Notes: generated by a model not told the origin, from the letters alone. A stretch of 64,000 bases of DNA from Dallia pectoralis (GCA_029465975.1 CM055745.1:3084204-3148203); one strand, 5' to 3'. Counted from the stretch's first letter, positions 10,117 through 20,810 are shown. Translations and numbers: made by a program.

Positions 10117-12582
10117 TCAGTCCAGGACCGCAGGTCCAGCCCTGAATATGCCTCGGCAGAGAGACCGCCATCTAGTGCGGCAGAGAGACCGCCATCTAGT
10201 GCGGCTGAGAGTCCGCCACCTTGTGCGGCTCAGAGTCCGCCATCTTGTGCGGCTCAGAGTCCGCTGTCTTGTGCGGCTCAGAGTCCGCCGTCGTGGGCGA
10301 CGTGGTGGCGGAGGCCATCGTGGGCGCCGTCGTGGCGGCGGCCATCGTGGGCGCAGTCGTGGCGGCGGCCATCGTGGGCGCAGTCGTGGCGGCGGCCATC
10401 GTGAGCGTAGTCGTGGCGGCGGCCGTCGTGAGCGTAGTCGTGGCGGCGGCCGTCGTGAGCGTAGTCGTGGCGGCGGCCGTCGTGGCGTAGTCGTGGCGGC
10501 GGCCGTCGTGAGCGAGTCGTGGGGCGGCCATCGTGAGCGTAGTCGTGGCGGCGGCCTTCGTGAGCGTAGTCGTGGCGGCGGCCATCGTGAGCGTAGTCGT
10601 GGCGGCGGCCATCGTGAGCGTAGTCGTGGCGGCGGCCATCGTGAGCGTAGTCGTGGCGGCGGCCATCGTGAGCGTAGTCGTGGCGGCGGCCATCGTGAGC
10701 GTAGTCGTGGCGGCGGCCATCGTGAGCGTAGTCGTGGCGGCGGCCATCGTGAGCGTCGTCGTGGCGGCGGCCATCGTGAGCGTCGTCGTGGCGCGGCCTT
10801 CGTGGGCGGCGATGCGGCAGCCATTGTGGGCGGCGATGCGGCAGCCATTGTGGGCGGCGATGCGGCAGCCATTGTGGGCGGCGATGCGGCAGCCATTGTG
10901 GGCGGCGATGCGGCAGCCATTGTGGGCGGCGGTGCGGCAGCCATTGTGGGCGGCGATGCGGCAGCCATTGTGGGCGGCGATGCGGCAGCCATTGTGGGCG
11001 GCGATGCGGCAGCCATTGTGGGCGGCGATGCGGCAGCCATCTTGGGCGGCGATGCGGCAGCCAGTGTGGGCGGCGATGCGGCAGCCATTGTGGGCGGCGA
11101 TGCGGCAGCCATTGTGGGCGGCGATGCGGCAGCCATTGTGGGCGGCGATGCGGCAGCCATTGTGGGCGGCGATGCGGCAGCCATTGTGGGCGGCGATGCG
11201 GCAGCCATTGTGGACGCTGGCGTGACGGTGGCAGCCATCTTGGGCGCTGGCGGGACGACGGCAGCCATCTTGGGCGCTGGCGTGACAGCAACAGCCATCT
11301 TGAGCGCTGGCGTGACGGCGGGAGCCATCGTGGGCGCTGGCGTGACGGCAACAGCCATCTTGAGCGCCGGCGGGACGACGGCAGCCATCTTGAGCGCTGG
11401 CGTGGCGGCAACAGCCATCTTGAGCGCTGGCGGAACGGCGGGAGCCATTGTGGACGCTGGCGTGACGGCGGCAGCCATCTTGGGCGCTGGCGGGACGACG
11501 GTAGCCATCTTGGGCGCTGGCGGGACGGCAACAGCCATCTTGAGCGCTGGCGTGACGGCGGGAGCCATCGTGGGCGCTGGCGTGACGGCAACAGCCATCT
11601 TGAGCGCCGGCGGGACGACGGCAGCCATCTTGAGCGCTGGCGTGACGGCAACAGCCATCTTGAGCGCTGGCGGGACGGCGGGAGCCATCGTGGACGCTGG
11701 CGTGACGGCGGCAGCCATCTTGGGCGCTGGCGGGACGACGGTAGCCATCTTGGGCGCTGGCGGGACGGCAGGAGCCATCGTGGACGCTGGCGTGACGGCG
11801 GGAGCCATCGTGGGCGCTGGCGTGACGGCAACAGCCATCTTGAGCGCCGGCGGGACGACGGCAGCCATCTTGAGCGCTGGCGTGACGGCAGCAGCCATCT
11901 TGGGCGCTGGCGGGACGACGGTAGCCATCTTGGGCGCTGGCGGGACGGCAGGAACCATCGTGGACGCTGGCGTGACGGCGACCATCTCAGGCGCAAGCGT
12001 GGTGGCGACCATCTCAGGCGCAAGCGTGGTGGCGACCATCTCAGGCGCTGGCTCCTGTAAATCCAGCCATGTCCTCCACCACGTCCTAATAATGGCCGTG
12101 GGCTGGTCATCCAACCCCTCCGGGGGTTTTTCTGTCCCTGTCGTCGGCGGCAGAAAAGGGTCTTCCCACGGCGGGGGTAGTGGCTGTAGCTCCAGGGGTT
12201 TTCCTCCCCCTGTCTGCAGCCCCGGAGCAGTGGGTGGCCGTTCCTGCAGCACCAGGACCGTGGGTGCTCTCTCCGCGGTCCTCCCGGAACACCTCCTTAG
12301 CTCCCCCCCAAAAACCTTCTTGGGACGCCTTCGGGGTGCCCTCTTGCCTTCCTCCGGGAGGGACCGCGGACCCGATGTAATCAGCCCTGATAGCTGCATC
12401 GGTGGCTCATACCCGAAGTAAGCACGGAGGCGCCTATACTCCTCTTCGGGCGTCTCCGGCTTACCCCAGTCCCACTGCTCCGTGGTGCGACGGTGAGCTT
12501 CATCCTTCGGGGCGCTATAGCTTGCCCCCCCGAGGAATCCACTCACCATCAGGCTCCGCTGGCTATCTTGTGGGCTTCGCAT
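10117..12582 (-). CDS. 821-codon repeat-protein ORF of the non-autonomous LTR element (copy 2)
   Basis: The ATG (12580-12582) lies 2 nt downstream of the 5' LTR, and the frame runs without a stop to the purine tract region. The N-terminal ~180 residues are non-repetitive (MRSPQDSQRSL, EQWDWGKPETPEEEYRRL, WEDPFLPP). Then come 10-residue repeats of the APKMAAVVPP type, 8-residue TMAAASPP repeats (about 17), and an Arg/Pro-rich section where a 9-residue LTMAAATTT repeat is read in a shifted frame after a 2-nt deletion near 10790. I know of no function. Similar Ala/Pro/Met repeat proteins are predicted from non-autonomous LTR elements in other fish genomes. It could be a real capsid-like or adaptor protein of the element, or non-coding sequence kept open by repeat units of 24, 27 and 30 bp. 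Confidence 0.5.
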   Translation of the reverse strand: MRSPQDSQRSLMVSGFLGGASYSAPKDEAHRRTTEQWDWGKPETPEEEYRRLRAYFGYEPPMQLSGLITSGPRSLPEEGKRAPRRRPKKVFGGELRRCSGRTAERAPTVLVLQERPPTAPGLQTGGGKPLELQPLPPPWEDPFLPPTTGTEKPPEGLDDQPTAIIRTWWRTWLDLQEPAPEMVATTLAPEMVATTLAPEMVAVTPASTMVPAVPPAPKMATVVPPAPKMAAAVTPALKMAAVVPPALKMAVAVTPAPTMAPAVTPASTMAPAVPPAPKMATVVPPAPKMAAAVTPASTMAPAVPPALKMAVAVTPALKMAAVVPPALKMAVAVTPAPTMAPAVTPALKMAVAVPPAPKMATVVPPAPKMAAAVTPASTMAPAVPPALKMAVAATPALKMAAVVPPALKMAVAVTPAPTMAPAVTPALKMAVAVTPAPKMAAVVPPAPKMAATVTPASTMAAASPPTMAAASPPTMAAASPPTMAAASPPTMAAASPPTMAAASPPTLAAASPPKMAAASPPTMAAASPPTMAAASPPTMAAASPPTMAAAPPPTMAAASPPTMAAASPPTMAAASPPTMAAASPPTMAAASPPTKAAPRRRSRWPPPRRRSRWPPPRLRSRWPPPRLRSRWPPPRLRSRWPPPRLRSRWPPPRLRSRWPPPRLRSRWPPPRLRSRRPPPRLRSRWPPHDSLTTAAATTTPRRPPPRLRSRRPPPRLRSRRPPPRLRSRWPPPRLRPRWPPPRLRPRWPPPRRRPRWPPPPRRPRRRTLSRTRQRTLSRTRWRTLSRTRWRTLSRTRWRSLCRTRWRSLCRGIFRAGPAVLD
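10300..12060. repeat. Three nested coding-length minisatellites inside internal copy 2
   Basis: Blocks of 27 bp (about 10300-10800), 24 bp (10805-11217, consensus core GGCGGCGATGCGGCAGCCAT) and 30 bp (11217-11980) follow each other, then three 27-bp ACCATCTCAGGCGCAAGCG units. All share a GCCAT core, which is Met-Ala on the - strand. The same succession occurs in copy 1 (7340-9100). The blocks are CpG-rich. Confidence 0.9.
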
Positions 12583-12584
12583 TC

Positions 12585-12975
12585 TGTCACGAACCGTAGG
12601 GTGTAGTGCGTGATGAAGCCAGGTGCAGAGCCAATGTATCCGTGTTAACAGGTTTATTTAACCATACCAAAGTACACAACTTAAAACAAACCGTAAACGG
12701 CGACAAACACTAAACTGTTGATAACGAAATAAAAGGTGCGCATATAGCGTCTTACACAAATCCCATATAACGACAACAGTAGTATCTCACTCACCTCTAA
12801 AATAACGTGTGACATGTAACAATGCGAAGCAACGAGTGCACTGCTCGCGACCCTCTTATATCCCATTGATTACAAGTGCAAACAGCCGTGAGACAAACGT
12901 AAACACGGAAGTGAAACAAGGAAGTGCATCACCGAAATATGTCCGTGTAGCAACGCCACCACACCAATCGTGACA
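12585..12975 (-). repeat. LTR C (5' LTR of the composite)
   Basis: This 391-bp LTR is nearly identical to LTRs A and B. The one difference I see is G for A near 12642 (TATCCGTGTTAAC). It is followed by the right target duplication ATTTC at 12976-12980. Confidence 0.9.
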
Positions 12976-13305
12976 ATTTCTTCAAGATGGTGTGGTCTTC
13001 AGAGTGTATTTCTTCAAGATGGTGTGGTCTTTAGAGTGTATTTCTTCAAGATGGTGTGGTCTTCAGAGTGTATTTCTTCAAGATGGTGTGGTCTTCAGAG
13101 TGTATTTCTTCAAGATGCTGTGGTCTTCAGAGTGTATTTCTTCAAGATAGTGTGGTCTTTAGAGTATATTTCTTTAGCATGGTGTGGTCTTCAGAGTGTA
13201 TTTCTTTAGAATGGTGTGGTCTTCAGAGTGTATTTCTTTAGAATAGTGTGGTCTTCAGAGTGTATTTCTTCAAGATGGTGTGGTCTTCAGAGTGTATTTC
13301 TCAAC
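12976..13305. repeat. 32-bp minisatellite, right arm
   Basis: This continues the array cut by the LTR composite, with units CTTCAGAGTGTATTTCTTCA-AGATGGTGTGGT. About ten copies are present, some with TTTAGAATGG or TTTAGCATGG variants like the degenerate copies of the left arm. Confidence 0.95.
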
Positions 13306-13477
13306 CATAGCGAAGGCTCTTCCTCTCCTGTCAATCTGCAGTCGGAGACAATATGGGATTGGGCCAGAAGGAGATTTAAAGTGGCTTTTGATAAAACAGT
13401 AAAAAGGCCGTAATACAGAATTGTATTACCAAAATACTTTAATATATTTGCAAATCGTTTTCACAACCACATAAGTA

Positions 13478-13840
13478 AACACCAAGGTTGCAAATCGTTT
13501 TCACAACCACATAAGTAAACATGGTTGCAAATCGTTTTCACAACCACATAAGTAAACACCAAGGTTGCAAATAGTTTTTACAACCACATAAGTAAACACC
13601 ATGGTTGCAAATCGTTTTCACAACCACATAAGTAAACACCATGTTTGCAAATCGTTTTCACAACCACATAAGTAAACACCAAGGTTGCAAATCGTTTTCA
13701 CAACCACATAAGTAAACACCAAGGTTGCAAATGGTTTTTACAACCACATAAGTAAATACCAAGGTTGCAAATCGTTTTTACAACCACATAAGTAAACACC
13801 ATGGTTGCAAATCGTTTTCACAACCACATAAGTAAATACA
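13478..13840. repeat. 40-bp minisatellite, about 9 copies
   Basis: The unit contains GGTTGCAAATCGTTTTCACA followed by ACCACATAAGTAAACACCAA. One copy (near 13520) lacks a few bases. Variants TTTTTACA and CCATGG recur. Confidence 0.95.
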
Positions 13841-15166
13841 GAGGTGGAAAATTAATCAATTAATTGCCACTGCTTAGCTCTCTTCCTCTTTATTTGTCAA
13901 AGCTACGACGTGGGTTCTCCATAAATGCCCATGCATTGCCGTTGGGTTCCCGCTGCATAATGCCCAACTCCCAAATCACCAAATCTCCGGGCGGCTGTAG
14001 CAGAGCTCTCTTTGGTGCGCACGCCGCCGGCTCGGAGTGGGATGTGTCTTCTTACTGTAAACATCAGTCTCCAGGATAATAATAAAACTATTTTATTATT
14101 TGTGATTACACAACAAAAAATGTATTACGTATCAACGCAATCTTAACGTTTTTGTCTATATTAAAGTTTATGCATGTATTCACACACCCGTAATCCCAAC
14201 AGTCCCTGTAACATTATTCAATGCGTCGTTTTTTATTTATTTAACCTCCATAGGAAGCCATAGAAGCATCATAAATATAGTACAGAGGCACACTGCAATG
14301 ATACGTATCTCGTTCATGTATTTGGCCAGCGAGCAGACAGGTTGTTATACAGATTGTTATGGGTTTAATTGGTATTTTACTTTAAGGGCCTGCATTTTCC
14401 CAGATCTACACGGAGATTTAACTTTCACCCTCAACAGTAGACCTATTACATACACTTACCTCCACGACAACTTTCATGAGAACTAGTCCAGTCTTTGGAT
14501 GGGGCATTTTCACTCCATAGACTCACAGAACAGCCGAGACCAAAGAGGCAAAGCTGAGGGCTTGAAACAAGCTTAGTCTATGTTCTAGTAAGATTGATCT
14601 CCATCATCTCACTGATGTATTCATGGTATCCTGCCTTCACAGATCTCCAACCTGTAGCAGCTTTACTGACGGGAGTAAGAGGTGGAAATAAACATACACA
14701 ACAAGCTATTTTACCCAGAAACCCACAGTTGGTTAAGTCAATGCCTCCGTATTGGTTTTTAGGTTGTGATGAACATTTGCACAAATACAATATAATGGTT
14801 ATGCAGGCAAATAGAAACATATAAATGTTTTGCTAACTGGACTGGAAATGTGGTTTTATTCTATTTATATGTCCTCAGATTTGCTTCTTACTCTTCTAAT
14901 TACCTTATACAGTAATCTGGGAACCTTCTCAGACTAAATGCTATTTTGGAAATGTCCAACTACATAAGATATTTGTGCACCTTCATAGAAACACTATTTG
15001 ATTATCCGTATGACCGAACGATTTTGGGTTCATGAAACAATTTGTTGGAATGTATACAATGATTATGGGAACGTTTACCGAAACAACAGTTCTTAGCAAT
15101 AGTCTACTGGGTTTATTGAAGCACAGCCCGTGTTTTAAAGTTGCCTGTTCTAAATCATGCCAATAA
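13841..15166. other. Unique intronic sequence
   Basis: I recognise no gene or repeat. Short frames on both strands (14578-14824) overlap each other and show no protein similarity known to me. Confidence 0.5.
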
Positions 15167-15452
15167 TAATGTAGACAGGGAGTGTGTTGGTGTCACTGCA
15201 ATCACTGGATCAGACACTGCATGTACATTTACAGTGAGTGGTAGATAGGGAGTGTGTTGGTGTCACTGCAATCACTGGATCAGACACTGCATGTACATGT
15301 ACAGTGAGTGGTAGACAGGGAGTGTGTTGGTGTCACTGCAATCACTGGATCAGACACTGCATGTACATGTACAGTGAGTGGTAGACAGGGAGTGTGTTGG
15401 TGTCACTGCAATCACTGGATCAGACACTGCATGTACATGTACAGTGAGTGTA
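15167..15452. repeat. 70-bp minisatellite, 4 copies
   Basis: The unit contains GTAGACAGGGAGTGTGTTGG and CATGTACATGTACAGTGAGTG. Four nearly identical copies are present; the first has ACATTTACAG. Confidence 0.93.
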
Positions 15453-15494
15453 TAAGTACACCCTCTGGAAAGATATATGAGTTTATTACATATC

Positions 15495-15838
15495 TGGATA
15501 GATGGATATATAGATAGATGGATATATTGATAGATAGATGGATAGATAATACAATAGATAGATACTAGATAGATAGATAGATACTAGATAGATAGATAGA
15601 TACTAGATAGATAGATAGATAGATAGATGGATAGATAATACGATAGATAGATACTAGATAGATAGATAGATAGATACTAGATAGATAGATAGATAGATAG
15701 ATGGATAGATAATACGATAGATAGATAGATAATACGATAGATAGATAGATAGATGGATGGATAAATGGATAGATGGATAGATAGATAATAAGATAGATAG
15801 ATGGATAGATAGATAGTTAGATATGTTAGATAATAAGG
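15495..15838. repeat. GATA/GATG microsatellite
   Basis: This is an imperfect (GATA)n tract with GATG and TACTAGATA interruptions and short duplicated blocks (for example GGATAGATAATACGATAG). Confidence 0.95.
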
Positions 15839-16320
15839 AAGATATGTAATCCTCACTTCAACACTATCAATAGATAAATAGGTAGATAAACAGATAGATA
15901 GATATATGGATAGATAGATATGTAATCCTCACTTCAACACTATCAATAGATAAATAGGTAGATAAACAGATAGATAGATATATGGATAGATAGATATGTA
16001 ATCCTCACTTCAACACTATCAATAGATAAATAGGTAGATAAACAGATAGATATATGGATAGATAGATATGTAATCCTCACTTCAACACTATCAATAGATA
16101 AATAGGTAGATAAACAGATAGATAGATATATGGATAGATAGATATGTAATCCTCACTTCAACACTATCAATAGATAAATAGGTAGATAAACAGATAGATA
16201 GATATATGGATAGATAGATATGTAATCCTCACTTCAACACTATCAATAGATAAATAGGTAGATAAACAGATAGATAGATATATGGATAGATAGATATGTA
16301 ATCCTCACTTCAACACTATC
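15839..16320. repeat. 76-bp minisatellite, about 6-7 copies
   Basis: The unit joins TGTAATCCTCACTTCAACAC with a GATA-rich stretch (ATAGATAAATAGGTAGATAA and ACAGATAGATAG). The period is 76 bp (starts 15845, 15921, 15997), with one copy shorter by a GATA. It looks like an expansion of the neighbouring GATA tract together with adjacent unique sequence. Confidence 0.94.
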
Positions 16321-17426
16321 GTCCTTAGTTGTTATCCCCATGGGATCTAAGACAATACAATATCTAGGCTATGAGGAGTTATTCCCCACCTGGAGCGCCC
16401 CACTTGTGATGTTTGAGGGGCTGACCTGACCTAACCTTCGGACTGTAACGCAGCAGATAATTTCTCTCTTTACACGTTCCTTCTTGTAAAGCCTTGCCTC
16501 CTTTCGCATAAACGTGCCTTTTATTGTGTTGCTGTGTGTCATAGCGTCAGGACAGCAGGGTGAGAGTGAGCTGGAATTGTTTCCCAATTATGGGTGCCGA
16601 TGCAAAAGACAACAGAAAAGTAGCTTGTTTTCTCCAGTCTTGCTACAAAGGCACGTGTTTGCAGCGTGTGGCCTATGACTTGAGCGAGAGTTTAGCTTCA
16701 ACGGTTTTTCAAACGTATATGTAAAACGTTACAATATGCTCATCTTAGGGCCTCGGGTAACTGGCTGGGCCATCAGATGTTCATATATATTTAATGTGTC
16801 TACAAGCTGTCGACAACTGGAATACGCTTTGTGCCATTGGTACACTCATGAACTCAGTGTTTTTTCTTTTTTTTTTTTACAATTTCACAACCTACCCAGC
16901 TCGACTTGTGGATCTGAGTTCGTTGGAGTGTCCTTCTTTTATTGGATGATTTTCAGTTGGATTTGGACAAGTTCGAGTTGGTATGTCATCATTAAGTCTG
17001 TACTGTTTTAGGCCATTGTGTGCCAAGAACAGCTGAAACAACAGCTTATTGTTACTTGAAGACATGCAAATCAATTAATCCGGAGAAGTTCAAGAACTTT
17101 CAAAGTTTTCTGAACTGTGGTCGAAAAAAAACCAAGCGCTACTTTTATTCGAGTTCACAGCCTCGGCCTATCTAAGACGCAGAGTGGGTGAACCAATGGT
17201 CGTGGCGAGTGTTTAGAGCTCAAGGCACTCTCGACCAGCATTCTGCGGCAATATCCCATCCAATCTGGTTAATCTGATTGAGGCTGTAATATCGTTTTTT
17301 TTTCAACTGGACAAAACACACCTACATGTATACATGTGACAGCTACATGTATGTGGCCAAGAAGAACAGTGACCATGGTACATCAGAAGACCCGGCCTCT
17401 ACAATCAGCTGACCTCACTCCAACAT
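16321..17426. other. Unique intronic sequence
   Basis: No gene was recognised. The frame at 16736-17011 overlaps an antisense frame and neither resembles a known protein. Confidence 0.5.
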
Positions 17427-17552
17427 ACGTGTTATTTCATACATTTATTCTGTTCACTATTATTCCACAGTGTTGAAAATGGTAATGATAAAGGAAAAAC
17501 CCTTGAATAAGTTGGTCGGTACAAACTTTTGACTGGTGCCACTTATTCAAAC
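17427..17552. mobile_element. Tc1-like transposon terminal fragment (MITE-like)
   Basis: The segment ends ACAAACTTTTGACTGGTGCC. Its reverse complement resembles the terminal inverted repeat (CAGTACCAGTCAAAAGTTTG) of a Tc1-like family common in salmonid genomes. The preceding TTATTCCACAGTGTTGAAAA and AAAGGAAAAACCCTTGAATA also match that family's subterminal sequence as I remember it. No transposase is attached. The left boundary is approximate. Confidence 0.65.
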
Positions 17553-18837
17553 CCTGCAAATGATTATCTAGCTGAACCACTTTTCGCTGCAATTACTGAG
17601 TGTTACGATATGCACCCAACAGCTTTTCACACTGAACAAATACCTGCTGTCACTCTGGTTGGTTGGGCGTTCCTTCTGGATATTTTTTAAATTACTCCAT
17701 AAAACTGTGATCAGGACTAACCTGGGACAGCTGTAGGATGTTCACCTTTTATTCTGGATCCGATGCTATCGATTTCTTCTCAAGTGTTCAATATATTCCA
17801 TTTGTCAGAATACGACTTGTCGTATAGTGGAGTAATTAATTACGAAGCCAGTTTTTAATCGAGGGAGGAAGAGGCTTCTTCTTGAGCGTTACAACGTTAC
17901 AGGTCTCTGTTCCAGAGTACTCTCGAATACACAATGGATGCTAGCTAGTTTTATACCAGCTAACAGGAAGCAGAACACAGGATATAGGTGTCTATCCAGG
18001 CAACTCCAAGCAAATGTCTTAGTAACAGCGTCACCAGTGCTCGATGGTCAATGTAAACAGAACACATTACTGAGATTGAAAAAAAAACACAACTTCCTGT
18101 GTTGGGACTTGGTGTTGTTCCCTGACACAATTCGATTAAACTAATTGTGAGAACACATATCATTATTCCCTGTAAATACTCAGTAATTAATGCTTATTCT
18201 CTACACAAGCTTTTAGTTCTTTAGAGAGAATGGTTATCTTGGAGACATTCACTGCATTTGCTCAATTCGTTATTTTGTTCATTTTAACAGCGTGCCCGGT
18301 TCCTTTAAATTATAATAATTCCCAGTGCATGGTGTTTCCGTAACCGTATTATATGCAAGTTGGTTGTTGAGGGATGGACGGTTCTAAATTTGCACAATAT
18401 ACACCATATAACTCGCTTTGAGCTTTAGCTCCTTGGTATCATCTGACATGAAACCCTTTTCCACATCCTGGCTGTGCTACTCTTGTGCCCTGAGTTGGTA
18501 CTTTCTGACTTTATTGTACTTCTTTCTTACCACCCTTTAACACAAGCCAGCTTCAAACAGAGCTCTTGATTTACTCCTGTCACAAATATTGAACTCCATA
18601 GATGTGTAAATTGTCTGTGTGGTGTGATGTGTCCGCCTTATCCTGAAGACAGATGTGCTCACTGGGATATACAAAAAGGTATTATATTCTACCCGTCCCT
18701 GATCTATGCATTTTTATTTGTTTTTCTTCATCTCTCAGGTGGAGACCAGAGATAAGATAACTGTATCTAAGTTAGGAGAAATAATTTTATCTCTGGAAAC
18801 GGGGAGCTTCCACAGCACACTTGTAAAGAATAGCTTA
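17553..18837. other. Unique intronic sequence
   Basis: No feature was recognised. A frame preceded by a TTTTTCTTCATCTCTCAG acceptor-like site (18721-18738) has no known homology and no obvious cadherin motif. Confidence 0.5.
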
Positions 18838-19140
18838 GATGAAGTGCAGGAAAGCCAAATGCGGAGCTCAATAACTGCATTGGATGGTTGTTTATTATGA
18901 AATAAAACGAGTCACGCTATGAACGTAAAAACCTAAACCACGGTAATGCAAATAAAGTTGTGCATCTAAAAGCGACTTACAACAGCCATCATAAACATAC
19001 AGAGACAGGAACCACACTCACTTGTGCAACCAACAATCACGACCTAAATAGCCCCGGTGATTATCCTAACTGAAAACAGGTGTATCCAATGAAACTACCC
19101 AACCGGAACTAACGAGTGCACCCCACTAAACTCCCGAGTC
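18838..19140 (-). mobile_element. LTR-element relic related to the TGTCACG family
   Basis: A stretch reading GATGAAGTGCAGGAAAGCCA and a TTTATT motif resemble the R/U5 part of the intact LTR. The right end GAGTGCA is followed by CCCCACTAAACTCCCGAG, like the purine-tract junction beside the relic at 5627. The relic runs directly into the 19-bp minisatellite. Boundaries are uncertain. Confidence 0.45.
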
Positions 19141-19174
19141 CCCTAAGTTCAACACGGGGGATCTGCTTTACCAC

Positions 19175-19968
19175 TCGTGACCTGCTTTATCACTGGTGAT
19201 CTACTTTACCACTGGTGACCTGCTTCACCAGTGGTGACCTGCTTCACCACTCGTGACCTGCTTCACCACTCGTGACCTGCTTCACCACTCGTGACCTGCT
19301 TCATAACTCGTGACCTGCTTCACCACTCGTGATCTGCTTCACCACTCGTGATCTGCTTCACCACTCGTGATCTGCTTTACCTCTTGTGACCTGCTTTAGC
19401 CCTGGTGAGCTGCTTCACCACTCGTGACCTGCTTCACCACTCGTGACCTGCTTCACCAATCATGACCTGCTTCACCACTCGTGACCTGCTTCACCACTTA
19501 TGATCTGCTTTACCTCTTGTGAGCTGCTTTAGCCCTGGTGAGCTGCTTCACCACTCGTGACCTGCTTCACCACTCGTGACCTGCTTCACCACTCGTGACC
19601 TGCTTCACCAATCATGACCTGCTTCACCACTCGTGACCTGCTTCACCACTTGTGATCTGCTTCAGCATTCATGACCTGTTTTACCTCTTGTGACCTGCTT
19701 TAGTACTGGTGATCTGCTTCACCACTCGTGACCTGCTTCAGCATTCGTGACCCGCTTTACCACTTGTGACCTGCTTTACCACTCGTGACCTGCTTTACCA
19801 CTCGTGACCCGCTTTACCATTGGTGACCTGCTTTACCACTGGTGACCTGCTTTACCACTGGTGACCTGCTTCACCACGCGTGACCTGCTTCACCACGCGT
19901 GACCTGCTTCACCACGCGTGACCTGCTTCACCACGCGTGACCTGCTTCACCACGCGTGACCTGCGAGG
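19175..19968. repeat. 19-bp minisatellite, about 41 copies
   Basis: The unit is CACCACTCGTGACCTGCTT with variants (GGTGAC, CATGAC, TTAGCC, CACGCGTGAC). The last five copies are homogeneous for CACGCGTGAC. The first unit arises inside sequence that resembles the internal 3' part of the local LTR family (GCCACTCGTGAC near 5672). Confidence 0.95.
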
Positions 19969-20171
19969 GTACTTGTGGTTTCAGGGAGGGGACTGTGTGG
20001 TATTATGAGATAAGGAAACCGTTAGAGAGAAGAAACCATGGGGAAACTCCGAAGGGTGTAATCTATTATGAACATTTTACCAGATAATTTCTCTTTGTTG
20101 GAACACGTAACGCCGTCAATACATTTTGAGCGCTCCGGGAAGGGGAATCGAAGCATACCTTTAAACATGTC

Positions 20172-20198
20172 AAATTAAGCATGTTTAATGCTTAATTT
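20172..20198. other. Perfect 11-bp inverted repeat in AT-rich sequence
   Basis: AAATTAAGCAT and ATGCTTAATTT flank a 5-nt loop (GTTTA). No terminator or RNA gene context is evident, and AT-rich sequence makes chance pairing easier. Confidence 0.6.
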
Positions 20199-20411
20199 AA
20201 TTGCTTAATTAATTTATTGATTTAATTAAGTTTATAAATGATTAATTAATAGTTAAATAAAACATTAATAGTGGCTTCTCGGACCACTGTGTCATCTCAT
20301 TGTGTCCTGTTATTCAATTATTTCTGAGAATTAGTTGTGGGATTTTGCCTTTCTTCTTTTTCCGACGGATGGTATTAGGAAACATACATTACATTTTATA
20401 TGGTTTGTTGA

Positions 20412-20648
20412 AGGCGGCATTGGCTCAGTGGGGCGGCAGTGGCTCAGTGGGTTGAGTCGGTTGTCTATCAATCGCGAGGTTGGTGGTTCAATCCTGGGAA
20501 ATTGTTGAGGTGTCCATGAGCAAGACACCAAATCCCAGCTGCTCCCGGCGAGCCTACAGTCGCCTTGCATGGTAGACGCGGTCGTCAGTGTAGGTGAATG
20601 TGACGCAGGATCTGTAAAGTGCTATATAAATGTGCAGCATTTAAGACC
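20412..20648 (+). mobile_element. tRNA-derived SINE
   Basis: An A-box-like GTGGCTCAGTGGGTTGAG is followed about 40 nt later by a B-box-like GGTGGTTCAATCCTGG, which is the pol III internal promoter layout. The body reads GAGCAAGACACCAAATCCCA, GCTGCTCCCGGCGAGC and GTGCTATATAAATGTG, which I associate with a widespread fish SINE family (CAAGACAC...TGCTCCC...GCTATATAAA). It lies sense to cdh13 in intron 2. Confidence 0.75.
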
Positions 20649-20673
20649 AAATAAGAGCGATGTTCACACTTTT

Positions 20674-20810
20674 CTGGGTGTAGTGTGTGACGAAGCCACT
20701 TGCAGAGCTCCAATATGTTCGCAGTGTTTATAAGAACATTAAAAAATAAACGAACGGACAAAGCCTACACACTGTAATGAAATAATATTGCGCTGTGTAG
20801 CCCACTGATT
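20674..20810 (-). mobile_element. LTR relic (partial)
   Basis: CTGGGTGTAGTGTGTGACGA-AGCCACTTGCAGAGCTCCAAT matches the end of the intact LTR (GGGTGTAGTGCGTGATGA, AGCCAGGTGCAGAGCCAAT), and the following sequence is similarly A/T-rich with a TTTATA motif. Only part of the LTR is recognisable. The right boundary is unclear. Confidence 0.5.

Larger units (their letters stand above)
6665..12975 (-). mobile_element. Tandem composite of a non-autonomous LTR retrotransposon (LTR-int-LTR-int-LTR)
   Basis: Three 391-bp LTRs (6665-7055, 9624-10014, 12585-12975) bracket two internal regions (7056-9623 and 10015-12584). The whole block is flanked by ATTTC on both sides (6660-6664 and 12976-12980), so it entered as, or became, one unit at a single site in a 32-bp minisatellite. 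On the - strand each internal region ends in a purine tract (TTTTAGTGGGGGATAC) directly before an LTR, which fixes the orientation as minus, antisense to cdh13. I found no gag, protease, reverse transcriptase or integrase, so it must rely on proteins from another element. I see no canonical TGG-starting primer-binding site after the 5' LTR. The tandem structure is what LTR-LTR recombination would give; an assembly duplication is the alternative. Confidence 0.9.

Noticed and set aside
13410..13429. Perfect short hairpin GTAATACA-GAAT-TGTATTAC
   Set aside because: 8-bp stem in AT-rich intron; expected by chance in a window of this size.
18721..18900. Possible cdh13 exon 2 after a TCTCTCAG acceptor-like site
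   Set aside because: The translation shows none of the expected prodomain start features (Cys, Gly-Phe, Phe-x-Ile-x-x-Pro), and it overlaps the start of an LTR relic.
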